Source: Mycolicibacterium aromaticivorans JS19b1 = JCM 16368 (GTDB lineage: Bacteria; Actinomycetota; Actinomycetes; Mycobacteriales; Mycobacteriaceae). From it: a stretch of DNA of 64,000 nucleotides. The stretch spans positions 4,092,001-4,156,000 of the forward strand of contig NZ_JALN02000001.1 in NCBI RefSeq assembly GCF_000559085.1, written 5' to 3'. Numbering within the stretch: position 1 is the stretch's first letter; each line of letters begins with the position of its first letter. The notes under the pieces were generated by a model. It saw only the letters and a program-made list of their open reading frames with translations, searched no databases and was not told where the DNA came from. The position numbers were made by a program, and so were the translations under genes. Shown piece by piece: positions 8,846 through 24,833 of the stretch.

Positions 8846-9601
8846 ATGAGTGAACGCATCCTCGCCGAGGCCGCCATCGAGGTCGGCCATCACGACACCG
8901 CCAAGTGGCTGGGTCTGACGGTCAACGTCGACACCATCATGGCGACGGCGATCGCCGCCGTGATCGTGATCGCGCTGGCGTTCGTACTGCGAGCCAAGGT
9001 CACCTCGACCGGCGTGCCGAGCGGCGTGCAGCTGCTGTGGGAGACGCTGACGACTCAGATGCGCGGCCAGATCGAATCCGCGATCGGCATGAAGATCGCC
9101 CCGTTCGTGCTCCCGTTGGCGGTGGCGTTGTTCATCTTCATCCTGATCGCCAACTGGATCTCGGTGCTGCCGGTGCAGTACGGCAAAGCCGACGGCAGCA
9201 CGCACGAACTGCTCAAGCCGCCGGCCGCCGACATCAACTTCGTGCTGGCGCTCGCTCTGTTCGTGTTCTTCTGCTATCACGCGGCAGGCATCTGGCGGCG
9301 CGGCCTGATCGGCCACCCGGTGAAGCTCCTCAAGGGCCATGTCGCGTTCCTCGCCCCGATCAACCTCGTCGAGGAACTGGCCAAGCCGATCTCGTTGTCG
9401 CTCCGACTTTTCGGCAACATCTTCGCGGGCGGCATCATGGTCGCGCTGATCGCGTTGTTCCCGCCGTACATCATGTGGGCGCCCAACGCGATCTGGAAGA
9501 CGTTCGACCTGTTCGTCGGTTTGATCCAGGCGTTCATCTTCGCGCTTCTGACGATTCTGTACTTCAGCCAGTCGATGGAACTGGAAGAAGACCACCACTA
9601 A
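8846..9601 (+). CDS. atpB: ATP synthase Fo subunit a
   Basis: 251 residues with five to six membrane helices. Subunit a forms the proton half-channels next to the c ring. The essential arginine lies in helix [12 protein letters not shown], preceded by the conserved NLVEELAKP segment. The ATG at 8846 has an AAGGA site upstream. The 71-nt gap to atpE contains a perfect hairpin. Confidence 0.97.
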   Translation: MSERILAEAAIEVGHHDTAKWLGLTVNVDTIMATAIAAVIVIALAFVLRAKVTSTGVPSGVQLLWETLTTQMRGQIESAIGMKIAPFVLPLAVALFIFILIANWISVLPVQYGKADGSTHELLKPPAADINFVLALALFVFFCYHAAGIWRRGLIGHPVKLLKGHVAFLAPINLVEELAKPISLSLRLFGNIFAGGIMVALIALFPPYIMWAPNAIWKTFDLFVGLIQAFIFALLTILYFSQSMELEEDHH

Positions 9602-9634
9602 AAGACGTGTTCGACCCGAGGACCACCCACTCAC

Positions 9635-9653
9635 CTGGTAGGAGTCCTACCAG
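9635..9653 (+). other. Intercistronic hairpin between atpB and atpE
   Basis: CTGGTAGGA (9635-9643) and TCCTACCAG (9645-9653) form a perfect inverted repeat around one central base. It sits 6 nt before the strong AAGGAGG ribosome site of atpE. It may stabilise or help expose the translation start of the c subunit, which is needed in multiple copies per complex. Confidence 0.5.
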
Positions 9654-9669
9654 CAACCAAGGAGGATAA

Positions 9670-9924
<255 letters not shown>

Positions 9925-9929
9925 TCGGC

Positions 9930-10442
9930 ATGGGGGAGCACAGCGTCACTCTGTTGGCGGCCGAGGAAGGTGGCACCCAGAACTTCCTCGTCCCCAACGG
10001 CACCTTCTTCTTCGTACTCGCGATCTTCCTGATCGTGCTGGGCGTGATCGGCAAGTTCGTCGTGCCGCCGGTCCAGAAGGTGCTCGGTGAGCGCGAGAAG
10101 ATGGTCGCCAAGACCACCGAGGACAACCGCAAGGCCACCGAGCTGGATGCCGCCGCGGACTCCGACTTCCAGAAGGTGATGGCCGAGGCCCGCACCGAGG
10201 CGTCGGGGATCCGCGACGAGGCCCGTGCCGAGGGTCGCAAGATCCTCGAGGAGCACCGAGGCCGCGCCAGCGAGGAGGCTGCCGCAACCCTGCAGCAGGC
10301 GGCCGATCAGCTCAAGCAGCAGAGCGACAGGATCTCCGGTGACCTGAGGTCGTCGGTGGATACGCTCTCTGCCACGCTGGCCAGCCGCGTTCTGGGTGTC
10401 GAGGTCTCCAGCGAGTCGGCGACAACGGCGCCGGGACGGTAG
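9930..10442 (+). CDS. atpF: ATP synthase Fo subunit b
   Basis: 170 residues: a short N-terminal tail, one membrane helix (about residues 24-45) and a long charged amphipathic helix that forms the peripheral stalk with the b' part of the next gene product. The ATG lies 6 nt after the atpE stop. Confidence 0.95.
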   Translation: MGEHSVTLLAAEEGGTQNFLVPNGTFFFVLAIFLIVLGVIGKFVVPPVQKVLGEREKMVAKTTEDNRKATELDAAADSDFQKVMAEARTEASGIRDEARAEGRKILEEHRGRASEEAAATLQQAADQLKQQSDRISGDLRSSVDTLSATLASRVLGVEVSSESATTAPGR

Positions 10443-10445
10443 GAC

Positions 10446-11777
10446 ATGTCAACCTTCATCGGACAGCTCATCGGCTTCGCGGTCATCGTGGCCATCATCT
10501 GGCGGTACGTCGTGCCGCCGTTGAAGAACATGATGGCCAATCAGAAAGAGGCCGTTCGCACTCAGCTCGACGACAGCGCGAAGGCCGGTAAGCGGTTGGC
10601 TGATGCCGACAAGCATCACGCCAAGCGGGTCGACGAGGCCAAGGCCGAAGCCAAGCGGATCGTCGAAGAGGCGCGGGTCGATGCCGAAGGCATCACCGCG
10701 CAGCTGCGTGCTCAGGCAGATGTCGAGGTGGAGCGGATCAAAGTCCAAGGTGCGCAACAGGTTCAGTTGCTGCGCGCGCAGCTGATCCGGCAGTTGCGTC
10801 AAGACCTCGGCAGTGAATCGGTGCGGCGTGCGGGCGAGCTGGTGCGTGCCCACGTCGCTGACTCGCAGTCGCAGTCCGCCACTGTCGACCGCTTCCTGGA
10901 CGAACTGGATTCGATGGCGCCGGCGGCCTACACGCCGGAGGCCCGTTCGGATCTGCGGTCGGCCAGTCGCGATGCTCAGGCCGCGGTGGTCGAGAAGTTC
11001 GATGCGCTGTCCTCGGATCTGTCGGCCGATGCGTTGTCCGCGCTATCCGATGACCTTGCGTCGGTGGCCGGGCTGCTGCTCGCAGAACCCATCCTCGCCC
11101 GCCATCTCGCGGAGTCGTCCGGTGAGGTCGACGCCAAGAAGCAGTTGATTCACCGGCTGCTGGACGGCAAGGTCGGCGACAAGACGCTGGACCTGCTCGA
11201 GACGGCGGTATCGGTGCGCTGGTCGCTGACGTCGGATCTGGTTGACGCCGTCGAGCATGTCGCGCGGCTGGCACTGCTGACTCGCGCGGAGCGCGAGAAC
11301 CAGGCCGACGAGGTCGAGGAGCAGCTCTTCCGCTTCACCCGCATCCTGGACGAGCAGCCCCGGCTGACCTCCCTGCTGGGTGACTACACCGCGCCGGCCG
11401 ACGGCCGAATCGAGTTGCTGCGCAAGATCCTCGGTGACGGCAGCGGCGCCAGCGCGATCGCAACCGCCCTGCTGGTTCAGACCATCAGCCTGCTGCGCGG
11501 CGATCGGGCCGACGAAGCGGTGCTGGCGCTGGCTCAACTTGCTGTGGCCCGGCGCGGCGAGGTCGTCGCTCAGGTCAGTGCGGCCGCCGAGCTCAGTTCG
11601 GAGCAACGCACCCGACTGACCGAGGTGCTGACCCGGATCTACAACCACCCTGTTTCGGTGCAGCTGAACATCGATCCCTCTCTGCTGGGCGGCCTTTCGG
11701 TCGCCGTCGGCGACGAGGTGATCGACGGGACGTTGTCCTCACGGCTGGATGCAGCCGTGACGCGGCTTCCCGACTAG
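10446..11777 (+). CDS. atpH: ATP synthase subunit b'-delta fusion
   Basis: 443 residues. The N-terminal ~165 residues are a b-type subunit (one membrane helix, then a charged coiled coil rich in Ala, Lys and Glu). The C-terminal ~270 residues are a delta (OSCP) subunit, ending with the conserved [31 protein letters not shown]. This b-delta fusion is characteristic of mycobacteria and relatives; the complex uses one b and one b-delta chain as the peripheral stalk. A 70-nt gap precedes atpA. Confidence 0.96.
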   Translation: MSTFIGQLIGFAVIVAIIWRYVVPPLKNMMANQKEAVRTQLDDSAKAGKRLADADKHHAKRVDEAKAEAKRIVEEARVDAEGITAQLRAQADVEVERIKVQGAQQVQLLRAQLIRQLRQDLGSESVRRAGELVRAHVADSQSQSATVDRFLDELDSMAPAAYTPEARSDLRSASRDAQAAVVEKFDALSSDLSADALSALSDDLASVAGLLLAEPILARHLAESSGEVDAKKQLIHRLLDGKVGDKTLDLLETAVSVRWSLTSDLVDAVEHVARLALLTRAERENQADEVEEQLFRFTRILDEQPRLTSLLGDYTAPADGRIELLRKILGDGSGASAIATALLVQTISLLRGDRADEAVLALAQLAVARRGEVVAQVSAAAELSSEQRTRLTEVLTRIYNHPVSVQLNIDPSLLGGLSVAVGDEVIDGTLSSRLDAAVTRLPD

Positions 11778-11847
11778 CGACCGACTGACCGGCCGAAAAG
11801 CCAACCGAACCCGAAGACCCAAAACAAAGGCAGGAAGACGAAAAGCC

Positions 11848-13497
11848 ATGGCAGAGTTGACAATCTCGGCTGACGACATCCAGGGCGCCGTCCAGGAGTA
11901 CGTCTCGAGCTTCGAGGCGGATACCGGGCGCGAGGAGATCGGCACCGTGATCGACGCCGGCGACGGCATCGCCCACGTCGAGGGTCTGCCCTCGGTGATG
12001 ACCCAGGAGCTGCTGGAGTTCCCCGGCGGCGTTCTCGGTGTCGCGCTGAACCTCGACGAACACAGCGTCGGTGCGGTCATCCTCGGTGAGTTCGAGAAGA
12101 TCGCCGAGGGCCAGCAGGTCAAGCGGACCGGCGAGGTGCTCTCGGTGCCCGTTGGTGACGCCTTCCTGGGCCGCGTCATCAACCCGCTCGGCCAGCCGAT
12201 CGACGGTCAGGGTGACATCGAGGCGGAGGGTCGCCGCGAGCTCGAGCTGCAGGCGCCGTCAGTGGTGCAGCGCCAGGGTGTCGGTGAGCCGCTGCAGACC
12301 GGCATCAAGGCCATCGACGCGATGACCCCGATCGGCCGCGGCCAGCGCCAGCTGATCATCGGTGACCGCAAGACCGGCAAGACCGCCGTCTGCGTCGACA
12401 CCATCCTCAACCAGCGGGGTGCCTGGGAGACCGGCGATCCCAACCAGCAGGTGCGCTGCGTCTACGTCGCGATCGGCCAGAAGGGCACCACGATCGCCTC
12501 GGTGAAGCGGGCCCTCGAAGACGGTGGCGCGATGGAGTACACCACCATCGTCGCGGCTCCGGCTTCCGACGCAGCTGGCTTCAAATGGCTTGCGCCCTAC
12601 ACGGGTTCGGCCATCGGCCAGCACTGGATGTACAACGGCAAGCATGTGCTGATCGTGTTCGACGATCTGTCCAAGCAGGCCGACGCCTACCGCGCCATCT
12701 CCCTGCTGCTGCGCCGCCCGCCGGGCCGCGAAGCCTTCCCCGGCGACGTCTTCTACCTGCACTCCCGCCTGCTGGAGCGTTGCGCCAAGCTGTCCGACGA
12801 GCTGGGTGGCGGCTCGATGACCGGTCTGCCGATCATCGAGACCAAGGCCAACGACATCTCGGCGTTCATCCCGACCAACGTCATCTCGATCACCGACGGC
12901 CAGTGCTTCCTGGAGTCCGACCTGTTCAACCAGGGCGTTCGGCCGGCCGTGAACGTCGGTGTGTCGGTGTCCCGCGTCGGTGGTGCCGCCCAGATCAAGG
13001 CGATGAAAGAGGTTGCCGGTTCGCTGCGTCTGGACCTGTCGCAGTACCGCGAGCTGGAGGCCTTCGCGGCGTTCGCGTCCGACCTGGATGCCGCGTCGAA
13101 GGCTCAGCTGGACCGCGGTGTGCGCCTCGTCGAGCTGCTCAAGCAGGCCCAGTACAGCCCGATGGCGGTCGAGGATCAGGTCGTCGCGATCTTCCTGGGC
13201 ACTCAGGGGCATCTGGATTCGGTTCCGGCCGAGGATGTTTCGCGCTTCGAGTCCGAATTCCTGGAGCACGTGAAGGCGAGCCACTCGGAGATCCTCGACG
13301 GCATCAAGGAGTCCAAGAAGCTCTCCGAAGAGGCCGAGGAGAAGCTTGTCTCGGCCATCAACGAGTTCAAGAAGGGCTTCGCCGCCACCGACGGCAGCTC
13401 GGTGGTCGCCGACGAGCACGAGGCTGACGCTTTGGATCCCGAGGACCTGGAGAAGGAATCGGTCAAGGTCCGTAAGCCGGCTCCCAAGAAGAACTAG
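11848..13497 (+). CDS. atpA: ATP synthase F1 subunit alpha
   Basis: 549 residues. Non-catalytic nucleotide-binding subunit with P-loop GDRKTGKTA near residue 175 and the family signature late in the chain. Compared with E. coli (513 residues), it has the mycobacterial C-terminal extension of about 35 charged residues ([17 protein letters not shown]... KKN). In mycobacteria this extension is reported to suppress ATP hydrolysis. Ends 7 nt before atpG. Confidence 0.98.
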   Translation: MAELTISADDIQGAVQEYVSSFEADTGREEIGTVIDAGDGIAHVEGLPSVMTQELLEFPGGVLGVALNLDEHSVGAVILGEFEKIAEGQQVKRTGEVLSVPVGDAFLGRVINPLGQPIDGQGDIEAEGRRELELQAPSVVQRQGVGEPLQTGIKAIDAMTPIGRGQRQLIIGDRKTGKTAVCVDTILNQRGAWETGDPNQQVRCVYVAIGQKGTTIASVKRALEDGGAMEYTTIVAAPASDAAGFKWLAPYTGSAIGQHWMYNGKHVLIVFDDLSKQADAYRAISLLLRRPPGREAFPGDVFYLHSRLLERCAKLSDELGGGSMTGLPIIETKANDISAFIPTNVISITDGQCFLESDLFNQGVRPAVNVGVSVSRVGGAAQIKAMKEVAGSLRLDLSQYRELEAFAAFASDLDAASKAQLDRGVRLVELLKQAQYSPMAVEDQVVAIFLGTQGHLDSVPAEDVSRFESEFLEHVKASHSEILDGIKESKKLSEEAEEKLVSAINEFKKGFAATDGSSVVADEHEADALDPEDLEKESVKVRKPAPKKN

Positions 13498-13504
13498 GTA
13501 ACCG

Positions 13505-14428
13505 ATGGCAGCCACACTTCGCGAACTACGCGGACGTATCAAATCCGCCTCGTCGATCAAGAAGATCACGAAGGCTCAGGAGTTGATCGCCACGTCGCGG
13601 ATCGCCAAGGCGCAGGCCCGAGTCGATGCGGCTCGGCCCTACGCCAACGAGATCACCAACATGCTCACCGAGCTGGCGGGCGCGAGCGCGCTCGATCACC
13701 CGCTGCTCGTCGCGCGGTCGAACCCGCGGCGGGCCGGTGTGCTGGTGGTCTCGTCGGATCGCGGTCTGTGCGGCGGCTACAACGCGAACGTCTTGCGCCG
13801 GGCCGAGGAACTCTTCTCGCTGCTGCGGGAAGAGGGCAAGGACCCGGTGCTCTATGTCGTGGGCCGGAAAGCGCTGGGCTACTACAGCTTCCGCCAGCGC
13901 GAGGTCAAAGAGTCGTGGACCGGCTTCTCCGAGCGGCCCGATTACGAGCACGCCAAGGACATCGCCGACACCTTGGTGACGGCGTTCATGTCCGGTGTCG
14001 ACGACGAGGGTGACGAAGCCGGCGCCGACGGCGTGCTCGGTGTCGACGAACTGCACATCGTGTCGACGGAGTTCAAGTCGATGCTGTCGCAGACGGCGAC
14101 GGCGCTCCGGATCGCCCCGATGCTCGTCGAGTACGTCGGTGAAGCGGAGACCGGTCCGCAGACGCTGTTCTCGTTCGAGCCCAATGCCGAGGAATTATTT
14201 GAGTCGCTACTCCCTCGTTATATAGCGACGCGTGTGTACGCGGCGCTGCTCGAGGCGGCGGCGTCGGAATCGGCGTCTCGCCGGCGCGCCATGAAGTCGG
14301 CGACCGACAATGCCGACGATCTGATCAAGGCACTCACGCTGGCGGCCAACCGCGAACGTCAGGCGCAGATCACCCAGGAAATCAGCGAAATCGTCGGTGG
14401 CGCCAACGCGCTGGCAGACGCTACCTAA
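13505..14428 (+). CDS. atpG: ATP synthase F1 subunit gamma
   Basis: 307 residues, the central rotor shaft. N- and C-terminal helices carry the conserved [18 protein letters not shown] and [15 protein letters not shown] segments. An acidic/glycine-rich loop at about residues 163-178 matches the mycobacteria-specific gamma insertion reported to affect coupling and hydrolysis. Residues 231-240 are encoded by an abrupt run of A/T-ending codons (TTA, TTT, CTA, CCT, CGT, TAT, ATA), unlike the rest of the gene, and this stretch also holds a hairpin. Confidence 0.97.
   Translation: MAATLRELRGRIKSASSIKKITKAQELIATSRIAKAQARVDAARPYANEITNMLTELAGASALDHPLLVARSNPRRAGVLVVSSDRGLCGGYNANVLRRAEELFSLLREEGKDPVLYVVGRKALGYYSFRQREVKESWTGFSERPDYEHAKDIADTLVTAFMSGVDDEGDEAGADGVLGVDELHIVSTEFKSMLSQTATALRIAPMLVEYVGEAETGPQTLFSFEPNAEELFESLLPRYIATRVYAALLEAAASESASRRRAMKSATDNADDLIKALTLAANRERQAQITQEISEIVGGANALADAT
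14203..14229. repeat. Inverted repeat inside the low-GC patch of atpG
   Basis: GTCGCTA (14203-14209) and TAGCGAC (14223-14229) form a perfect 7-bp stem with a 13-nt loop containing CTCGTTATA. It coincides with the rare-codon stretch in atpG. Confidence 0.5.
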
Positions 14429-14449
14429 CCGAAGCCCATCGAGAGCTAG

Positions 14450-15895
<1,446 letters not shown>

Positions 15896-15922
15896 GTTTC
15901 ACGACGCGAAAGGTGATGTGAG

Positions 15923-16288
15923 ATGGCCGAATTGGACGTCGACATCGTCGCTGTCGAGCGCAAGATCTGGTCGGGTAAGTCGAAGTTCGTCTTCACCCGC
16001 ACCACGTCGGGCGAGATCGGCATCATGCCTCGGCACATTCCGCTCGTGGCACAGCTCGTCGACGACGCGATGGTGCGCGTCGAGCGGGAGGGTGAGGACG
16101 ATCTGCGGATCGCGGTCGACGGCGGTTATCTTTCGGTCACCGAGGAAGGTGTGACGATCCTCGCCGAGTCCGCGGAGTTCGAGTCCGAGATCGACGCGGA
16201 CGCCGCCAAGTCCGATGCGGCGTCCGACGATCCGCAGATCGCTGCCCGGGGTCGGGCGCGTCTGCGCGCCCTAGGCCAGATCGACTAG
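15923..16288 (+). CDS. atpC: ATP synthase F1 subunit epsilon
   Basis: 121 residues: an N-terminal beta-sandwich ([38 protein letters not shown]) and a short C-terminal helix. It is the last of the nine atp genes. The C-terminal domain is shorter than in E. coli, as in other mycobacteria. Confidence 0.96.
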   Translation: MAELDVDIVAVERKIWSGKSKFVFTRTTSGEIGIMPRHIPLVAQLVDDAMVRVEREGEDDLRIAVDGGYLSVTEEGVTILAESAEFESEIDADAAKSDAASDDPQIAARGRARLRALGQID

Positions 16289-16306
16289 TCGAGAGCCCAG
16301 CGACTG

Positions 16307-16750
16307 ATGAGCGCGCCGATGATCTTCATGGTCGCGCTGGTCACTGTGCTGGGACTTGTCGTGGCGGCCCTGACCTACCGGCTGTGGAAGCTACGCCAGG
16401 GTGGGACGGCGGCGATTCTGCGTGACGCCCCGGCGATCGGCGGGCACGGCTGGCGGCATGGAGTCATCCGGTATCGGGGTGATGAGGCCAGGTTCTATCG
16501 GCTGTCGAGTTTGCGCTGGTGGCCCGATCGCCGGCTGAGCCGACGTGGGCTGGAGGTCATCGCTCGACGTGGCCCGCGCGGCGACGAGTTCGACATCATG
16601 TCCGACGCGATCGTCGTTCTGGAACTGCACGACATCACCGGCGAGCGCGGTCGCGGATACGAGATGGCGCTGGACCGCGGGGCGCTGACGGCGTTTTTGT
16701 CCTGGGTGGAATCGAGTCCCTCGCCGCGGGCGCGGCGCCGCACGGCCTGA
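16307..16750 (+). CDS. DUF2550 membrane-anchored protein (Rv1312 type)
   Basis: 147 residues: one N-terminal membrane helix (about residues 3-27) followed by a basic soluble domain with conserved GGHGWRHGVIRYRGDEARFYRLSS segments typical of DUF2550. It follows atpC by 18 nt in the same direction, as in M. tuberculosis, so it is probably co-transcribed with the ATP synthase genes. Function unknown. Confidence 0.85.
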   Translation: MSAPMIFMVALVTVLGLVVAALTYRLWKLRQGGTAAILRDAPAIGGHGWRHGVIRYRGDEARFYRLSSLRWWPDRRLSRRGLEVIARRGPRGDEFDIMSDAIVVLELHDITGERGRGYEMALDRGALTAFLSWVESSPSPRARRRTA

Positions 16751-16751
16751 C

Positions 16752-17345
16752 TTATGTCTTCGCGGGTCCTTCGGCTTTGCCGCCGCCGGGCTGCCACAGC
16801 ACGTCACCACCGGGATTGGCCACCCGGCACAGGATGAACAGCAGGTCGGAGAGCCGGTTGAGGTAGCGCGCAGGCAGTGGGCTGACGGTATCGGGATAGG
16901 CCCTGACAGCCACCCAGGCCGAGCGTTCGGCGCGCCGGGTCACTGTCCGTGCGACATGTAGCAAAGCCGACAGCGGGGTGCCGCCGGGGAGGATGAACGA
17001 GGTCAGCGCCGGCAGGTTCTCGTTGTAGTTGTCGCACCACGCTTCCAGCCGCTCCACGTACGGGGCGGTGATCCGTAGCGGCGGGTACTCGGGGTTCTCG
17101 ACGACCGGAGTGGACAGGTCGGCGCCCGCGTCGAACAGGTCATTTTGAATCTGTACAAGCACTTTGCGCAGTTCGTCGTCGGGTTGGCCCAGGGCGACGG
17201 CCACTCCGATCGCGGCATTGGCCTCGTCACAGTCGGCGTACGCCGTCAGCCGCGGGTCATTTTTGTCCACCCGTGAGAAATCACTCAGTCCCGATGTGCC
17301 GTCGTCGCCGGTCCGGGTATATATGCGGGTCAGGTGTACTGCCAT
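16752..17345 (-). CDS. ATP:cob(I)alamin adenosyltransferase, PduO type
   Basis: 197 residues. It makes adenosylcobalamin, the cofactor of methylmalonyl-CoA mutase; a methylmalonyl-CoA epimerase gene lies at 30486. The N-terminal ATP-binding motif is [17 protein letters not shown], and the conserved helices include DECDEAN-like ([13 protein letters not shown]), TSFILPGG and [17 protein letters not shown]. It ends 1 nt from the convergent DUF2550 gene and diverges from murA. Confidence 0.94.
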   Translation of the reverse strand: MAVHLTRIYTRTGDDGTSGLSDFSRVDKNDPRLTAYADCDEANAAIGVAVALGQPDDELRKVLVQIQNDLFDAGADLSTPVVENPEYPPLRITAPYVERLEAWCDNYNENLPALTSFILPGGTPLSALLHVARTVTRRAERSAWVAVRAYPDTVSPLPARYLNRLSDLLFILCRVANPGGDVLWQPGGGKAEGPAKT

Positions 17346-17394
17346 GGGTGAAACCGTACCGGCCAGGTGGCACTGTGCCGGGCCGTGCCTCCAC

Positions 17395-17400
17395 TAAACT
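17395..17400 (+). promoter_or_regulatory. Candidate -10 element for leaderless murA
   Basis: TAAACT ends 7 nt before the GTG at 17408. There is no ribosome site in between, so the mRNA is likely leaderless. Confidence 0.5.
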
Positions 17401-17407
17401 AACGCCC

Positions 17408-18658
17408 GTGGGTGAGCGTTTCGTGGTGATCGGTGGCAACCGGTTGGCTGGCGAAGTCGCCGTTGGGGGCGCCAAGAACAGCGTTTTGAAGCTGATGGCG
17501 GCCAGTCTGCTGGCCGAGGGCACCACGACTATCACCAACTGCCCCGACATTCTTGATGTTCCGCTGATGGCGGAGGTCCTGCGCGGCCTCGGCGCCAACG
17601 TCGAACTCGACGGTTCGGTCGTGCGGATCACCTCGCCCGACGAGCCGAAGTACGAAGCCGACTTCGCCGCGGTGCGTCAGTTCCGGGCGTCGGTCTGCGT
17701 GCTGGGCCCGCTGGTCGGACGGTGTAAACGCGCCAGGGTGGCACTGCCCGGCGGCGACGCTATCGGCTCGCGCCCGCTGGACATGCATCAGGCGGGGCTG
17801 CGCCAGCTCGGCGCCGACTGCACGATTGAGCACGGCTGTGTGGTGGCCACCGCCGAACGTCTGCACGGTGCGGAGATCCAGCTGGAGTTCCCCTCGGTGG
17901 GGGCGACGGAGAACATCCTGATGGCTGCGGTGGTCGCCGAGGGGGTCACCACAATTCACAACGCGGCGCGCGAGCCCGACGTCGTCGACCTCTGCGAGAT
18001 GCTCTGCCAGATGGGCGCCCAGATCGAAGGCGCAGGGACGTCGACGTTGACGATCACCGGCGTCCCGCGTCTGCACCCCACCGAGCACCGGGTGATCGGC
18101 GATCGGATCGTCGCAGCGACCTGGGGCATCGCCGCGGCGATGACCCGCGGTGACATCTCGGTCACCGGGGTGGACCCGGCTCACCTTCAGCTGGTGCTGC
18201 ACAAGCTGCACGATGCCGGCGCCACCGTCACCCAGCACGACAACGGGTTCCGGGTGGTGCAGTACGACCGTCCGAAGGCCGGCAACGTGGCGACGTTGCC
18301 GTTCCCGGGTTTTCCCACCGATCTGCAGCCGATGGCGATCGCGCTGGCGTCGATTGCCGACGGGACGTCGATGATCACCGAGAACGTCTTCGAGGCGAGA
18401 TTCCGGTTCGTCGAGGAAATGATTCGGCTCGGTGCTGATGCCCGAACCGACGGCCACCACGCGGTGGTGCGGGGGATCCCGCAGCTCTCGAGTGCGCCGG
18501 TGTGGTGCTCGGATATCCGGGCCGGCGCCGGACTGGTGCTGGCCGGGCTGGTCGCCGACGGAGAAACCGAAGTTCACGACGTGTTTCACATCGATCGGGG
18601 CTACCCGCTCTTCGTGGAGAATCTGGTGCGACTTGGAGCTGAGATAGAACGCGTGTAG
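17408..18658 (+). CDS. murA: UDP-N-acetylglucosamine 1-carboxyvinyltransferase MurA
   Basis: 416 residues. It catalyses the first committed step of peptidoglycan synthesis, adding enolpyruvate to UDP-GlcNAc. The PEP-binding loop reads [12 protein letters not shown] with Asp at residue 117, where E. coli has the Cys (C115) alkylated by fosfomycin; this Asp is the known cause of intrinsic fosfomycin resistance in mycobacteria. I chose the GTG at 17408 because the protein then begins like known MurA ([16 protein letters not shown]). The frame is open further upstream, but that part overlaps the divergent gene. The rRNA operon follows, as in other mycobacteria. Confidence 0.97.
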   Translation: MGERFVVIGGNRLAGEVAVGGAKNSVLKLMAASLLAEGTTTITNCPDILDVPLMAEVLRGLGANVELDGSVVRITSPDEPKYEADFAAVRQFRASVCVLGPLVGRCKRARVALPGGDAIGSRPLDMHQAGLRQLGADCTIEHGCVVATAERLHGAEIQLEFPSVGATENILMAAVVAEGVTTIHNAAREPDVVDLCEMLCQMGAQIEGAGTSTLTITGVPRLHPTEHRVIGDRIVAATWGIAAAMTRGDISVTGVDPAHLQLVLHKLHDAGATVTQHDNGFRVVQYDRPKAGNVATLPFPGFPTDLQPMAIALASIADGTSMITENVFEARFRFVEEMIRLGADARTDGHHAVVRGIPQLSSAPVWCSDIRAGAGLVLAGLVADGETEVHDVFHIDRGYPLFVENLVRLGAEIERV

Positions 18659-18710
18659 TGTAGGCAGTCGGCCAGCCGCGCCGGACCCGGAGACGGGAGG
18701 GCAGCGGCAG

Positions 18711-18739
18711 TTGACGCCGCCAAAGACTTATAGTAAGTT
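18711..18739 (+). promoter_or_regulatory. rRNA operon promoter
   Basis: TTGACG (18711-18716), 17-nt spacer, TAAGTT (18734-18739), about 200 nt before 16S. An overlapping TATAGT (18729-18734) would leave only 12 nt. Additional promoters inside or upstream of murA are possible, as known for rrnA in other mycobacteria. Confidence 0.6.
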
Positions 18740-18744
18740 GGTGG

Positions 18745-18943
18745 GGTTGCCTGCTGGCGGATGCCAGCTGGGTGTGTTGTTTGAGAACTCAATAGTGTGT
18801 TTGGTGGTTTTTGTTTGTTGTTGTTTTTTGCCGTGCTCTGATACCCCCGTGTTGGGGTGCGGTTTTTTTGATGCCAGTTTTGGTGTCTTTGTTTGGTTTC
18901 AGGCTTGTTCTGATTCGAATTCCACCTGTCTTTGGATGGGTTG
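18745..18943 (+). ncRNA. rRNA precursor leader with antitermination signals
   Basis: The transcribed leader holds a 6-bp hairpin (18753-18758 with 18763-18768), then the conserved mycobacterial boxA-type block TGTTTGAGAACTCAATAG (about 18778-18795). A C/G hairpin (18843-18847 with 18854-18858) and long T-rich runs follow. CTGATTC near 18910 can pair with GAATCAG just after 16S, forming the probable RNase III processing stem. Confidence 0.65.
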
Positions 18944-23998
<5,055 letters not shown>

Positions 23999-24146
23999 CA
24001 ACCAAAACAACAAACCAGTTGACACGGGAAAAGTAAGACGCACACCAAGACGCCCGCAACCACACCACAGCAATCACAACACTGCACCCCACCACCAAAA
24101 CTAAACCTCCCCCACACGGGGGACACTCAAAAAAGAGTGAATACAG
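23999..24146 (+). ncRNA. 23S-5S spacer with two processing hairpins
   Basis: 148 nt. Two perfect small hairpins lie in tandem: TCCCCC/GGGGGA (24108-24113 with 24118-24123) and CACTC/GAGTG (24124-24128 with 24135-24139). They end just before 5S and are probable processing signals. Confidence 0.55.
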
Positions 24147-24260
24147 TTACGGCGGCCATAGCGGCAGGGAAACGCCCGGTCCCATCCCGAACCCGGAAGC
24201 TAAGCCTACCAGCGCCGATGATACTACCCAACAGGGTGGAAAAGTAGGACACCGCCGAAC
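24147..24260 (+). rRNA. rrf: 5S ribosomal RNA
   Basis: About 114 nt, from TTACGGCGGCC to CACCGCCGAAC. The terminal helix (GGCGG with CCGCC) and the conserved CCCATCCCGAACCCGG loop are clear. Ends are accurate to a few bases. Confidence 0.95.
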
Positions 24261-24271
24261 ACAATTTAAGT

Positions 24272-24310
24272 CCTGTGCCCCCTAATTTCGATTAGGGGGC
24301 ACAGGCATTT
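24272..24310 (+). terminator. rRNA operon intrinsic terminator with UUCG tetraloop
   Basis: Perfect 15-bp stem (24272-24286 with 24291-24305) closed by a TTCG tetraloop, then CATTTTTGT. It lies 11 nt after 5S and 18 nt before the end of the convergent ogt gene, and may serve both directions. Confidence 0.9.
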
Positions 24311-24323
24311 TTGTATTCGTATA

Positions 24324-24833
24324 TCAGTCGAATAGCGACAGATCGGCCGGCATTCGACTTTTCTCGAGCGCCAATAGTGCGCGTTTGCGATCAATTCCTC
24401 CGCCATATCCGGTCAATCCCCCGGTCGAACCGATAACGCGATGACACGGCACGATGATGCCGATGGGATTCCGGCCATTCGCCAATCCCACCGCACGCGA
24501 CGCTCCCGGAGATCCGATTTGCATCGCGATTTCTCCATAGGACCGTGTCTCGCCGTACGGAATGGTGCGCAGTGCTGACCAGACTTTACGTTGGAACTCG
24601 GTTCCGCCGAGATCCAGATCGAGGTCGAATTCGGTGAGTTCACCGGCGAAATAGGCCGCCAGCTGTTCGACGGCATCGGCGAATATCTCATCATCAGATT
24701 GCGCCCAGTCGGACCGATCCGGCTCGTGCGTCTGATCCACCATCCGCAAATGCCTCAGGGTCGATCCCGTGCCGGCGAGGGTGAGTGGGCCAACCGGGCT
24801 GTCGATTGTTCGGTACCGCATGGTCGTCGTCAC
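24324..24833 (-). CDS. ogt: Methylated-DNA--protein-cysteine methyltransferase (Ogt)
   Basis: 169 residues. It removes alkyl groups from O6-alkylguanine by irreversible transfer to its own cysteine. The active site IVPCHRVIG and the DNA-binding helix region (TIPYGETRSYGEIA, then GASRAVGLANGRNPI) are intact. The GTG at 24833 overlaps the ada-alkA stop (GTGA), so the two repair enzymes are translationally coupled, as in M. tuberculosis (alkA-ogt). Confidence 0.96.
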   Translation of the reverse strand: MTTTMRYRTIDSPVGPLTLAGTGSTLRHLRMVDQTHEPDRSDWAQSDDEIFADAVEQLAAYFAGELTEFDLDLDLGGTEFQRKVWSALRTIPYGETRSYGEIAMQIGSPGASRAVGLANGRNPIGIIVPCHRVIGSTGGLTGYGGGIDRKRALLALEKSRMPADLSLFD

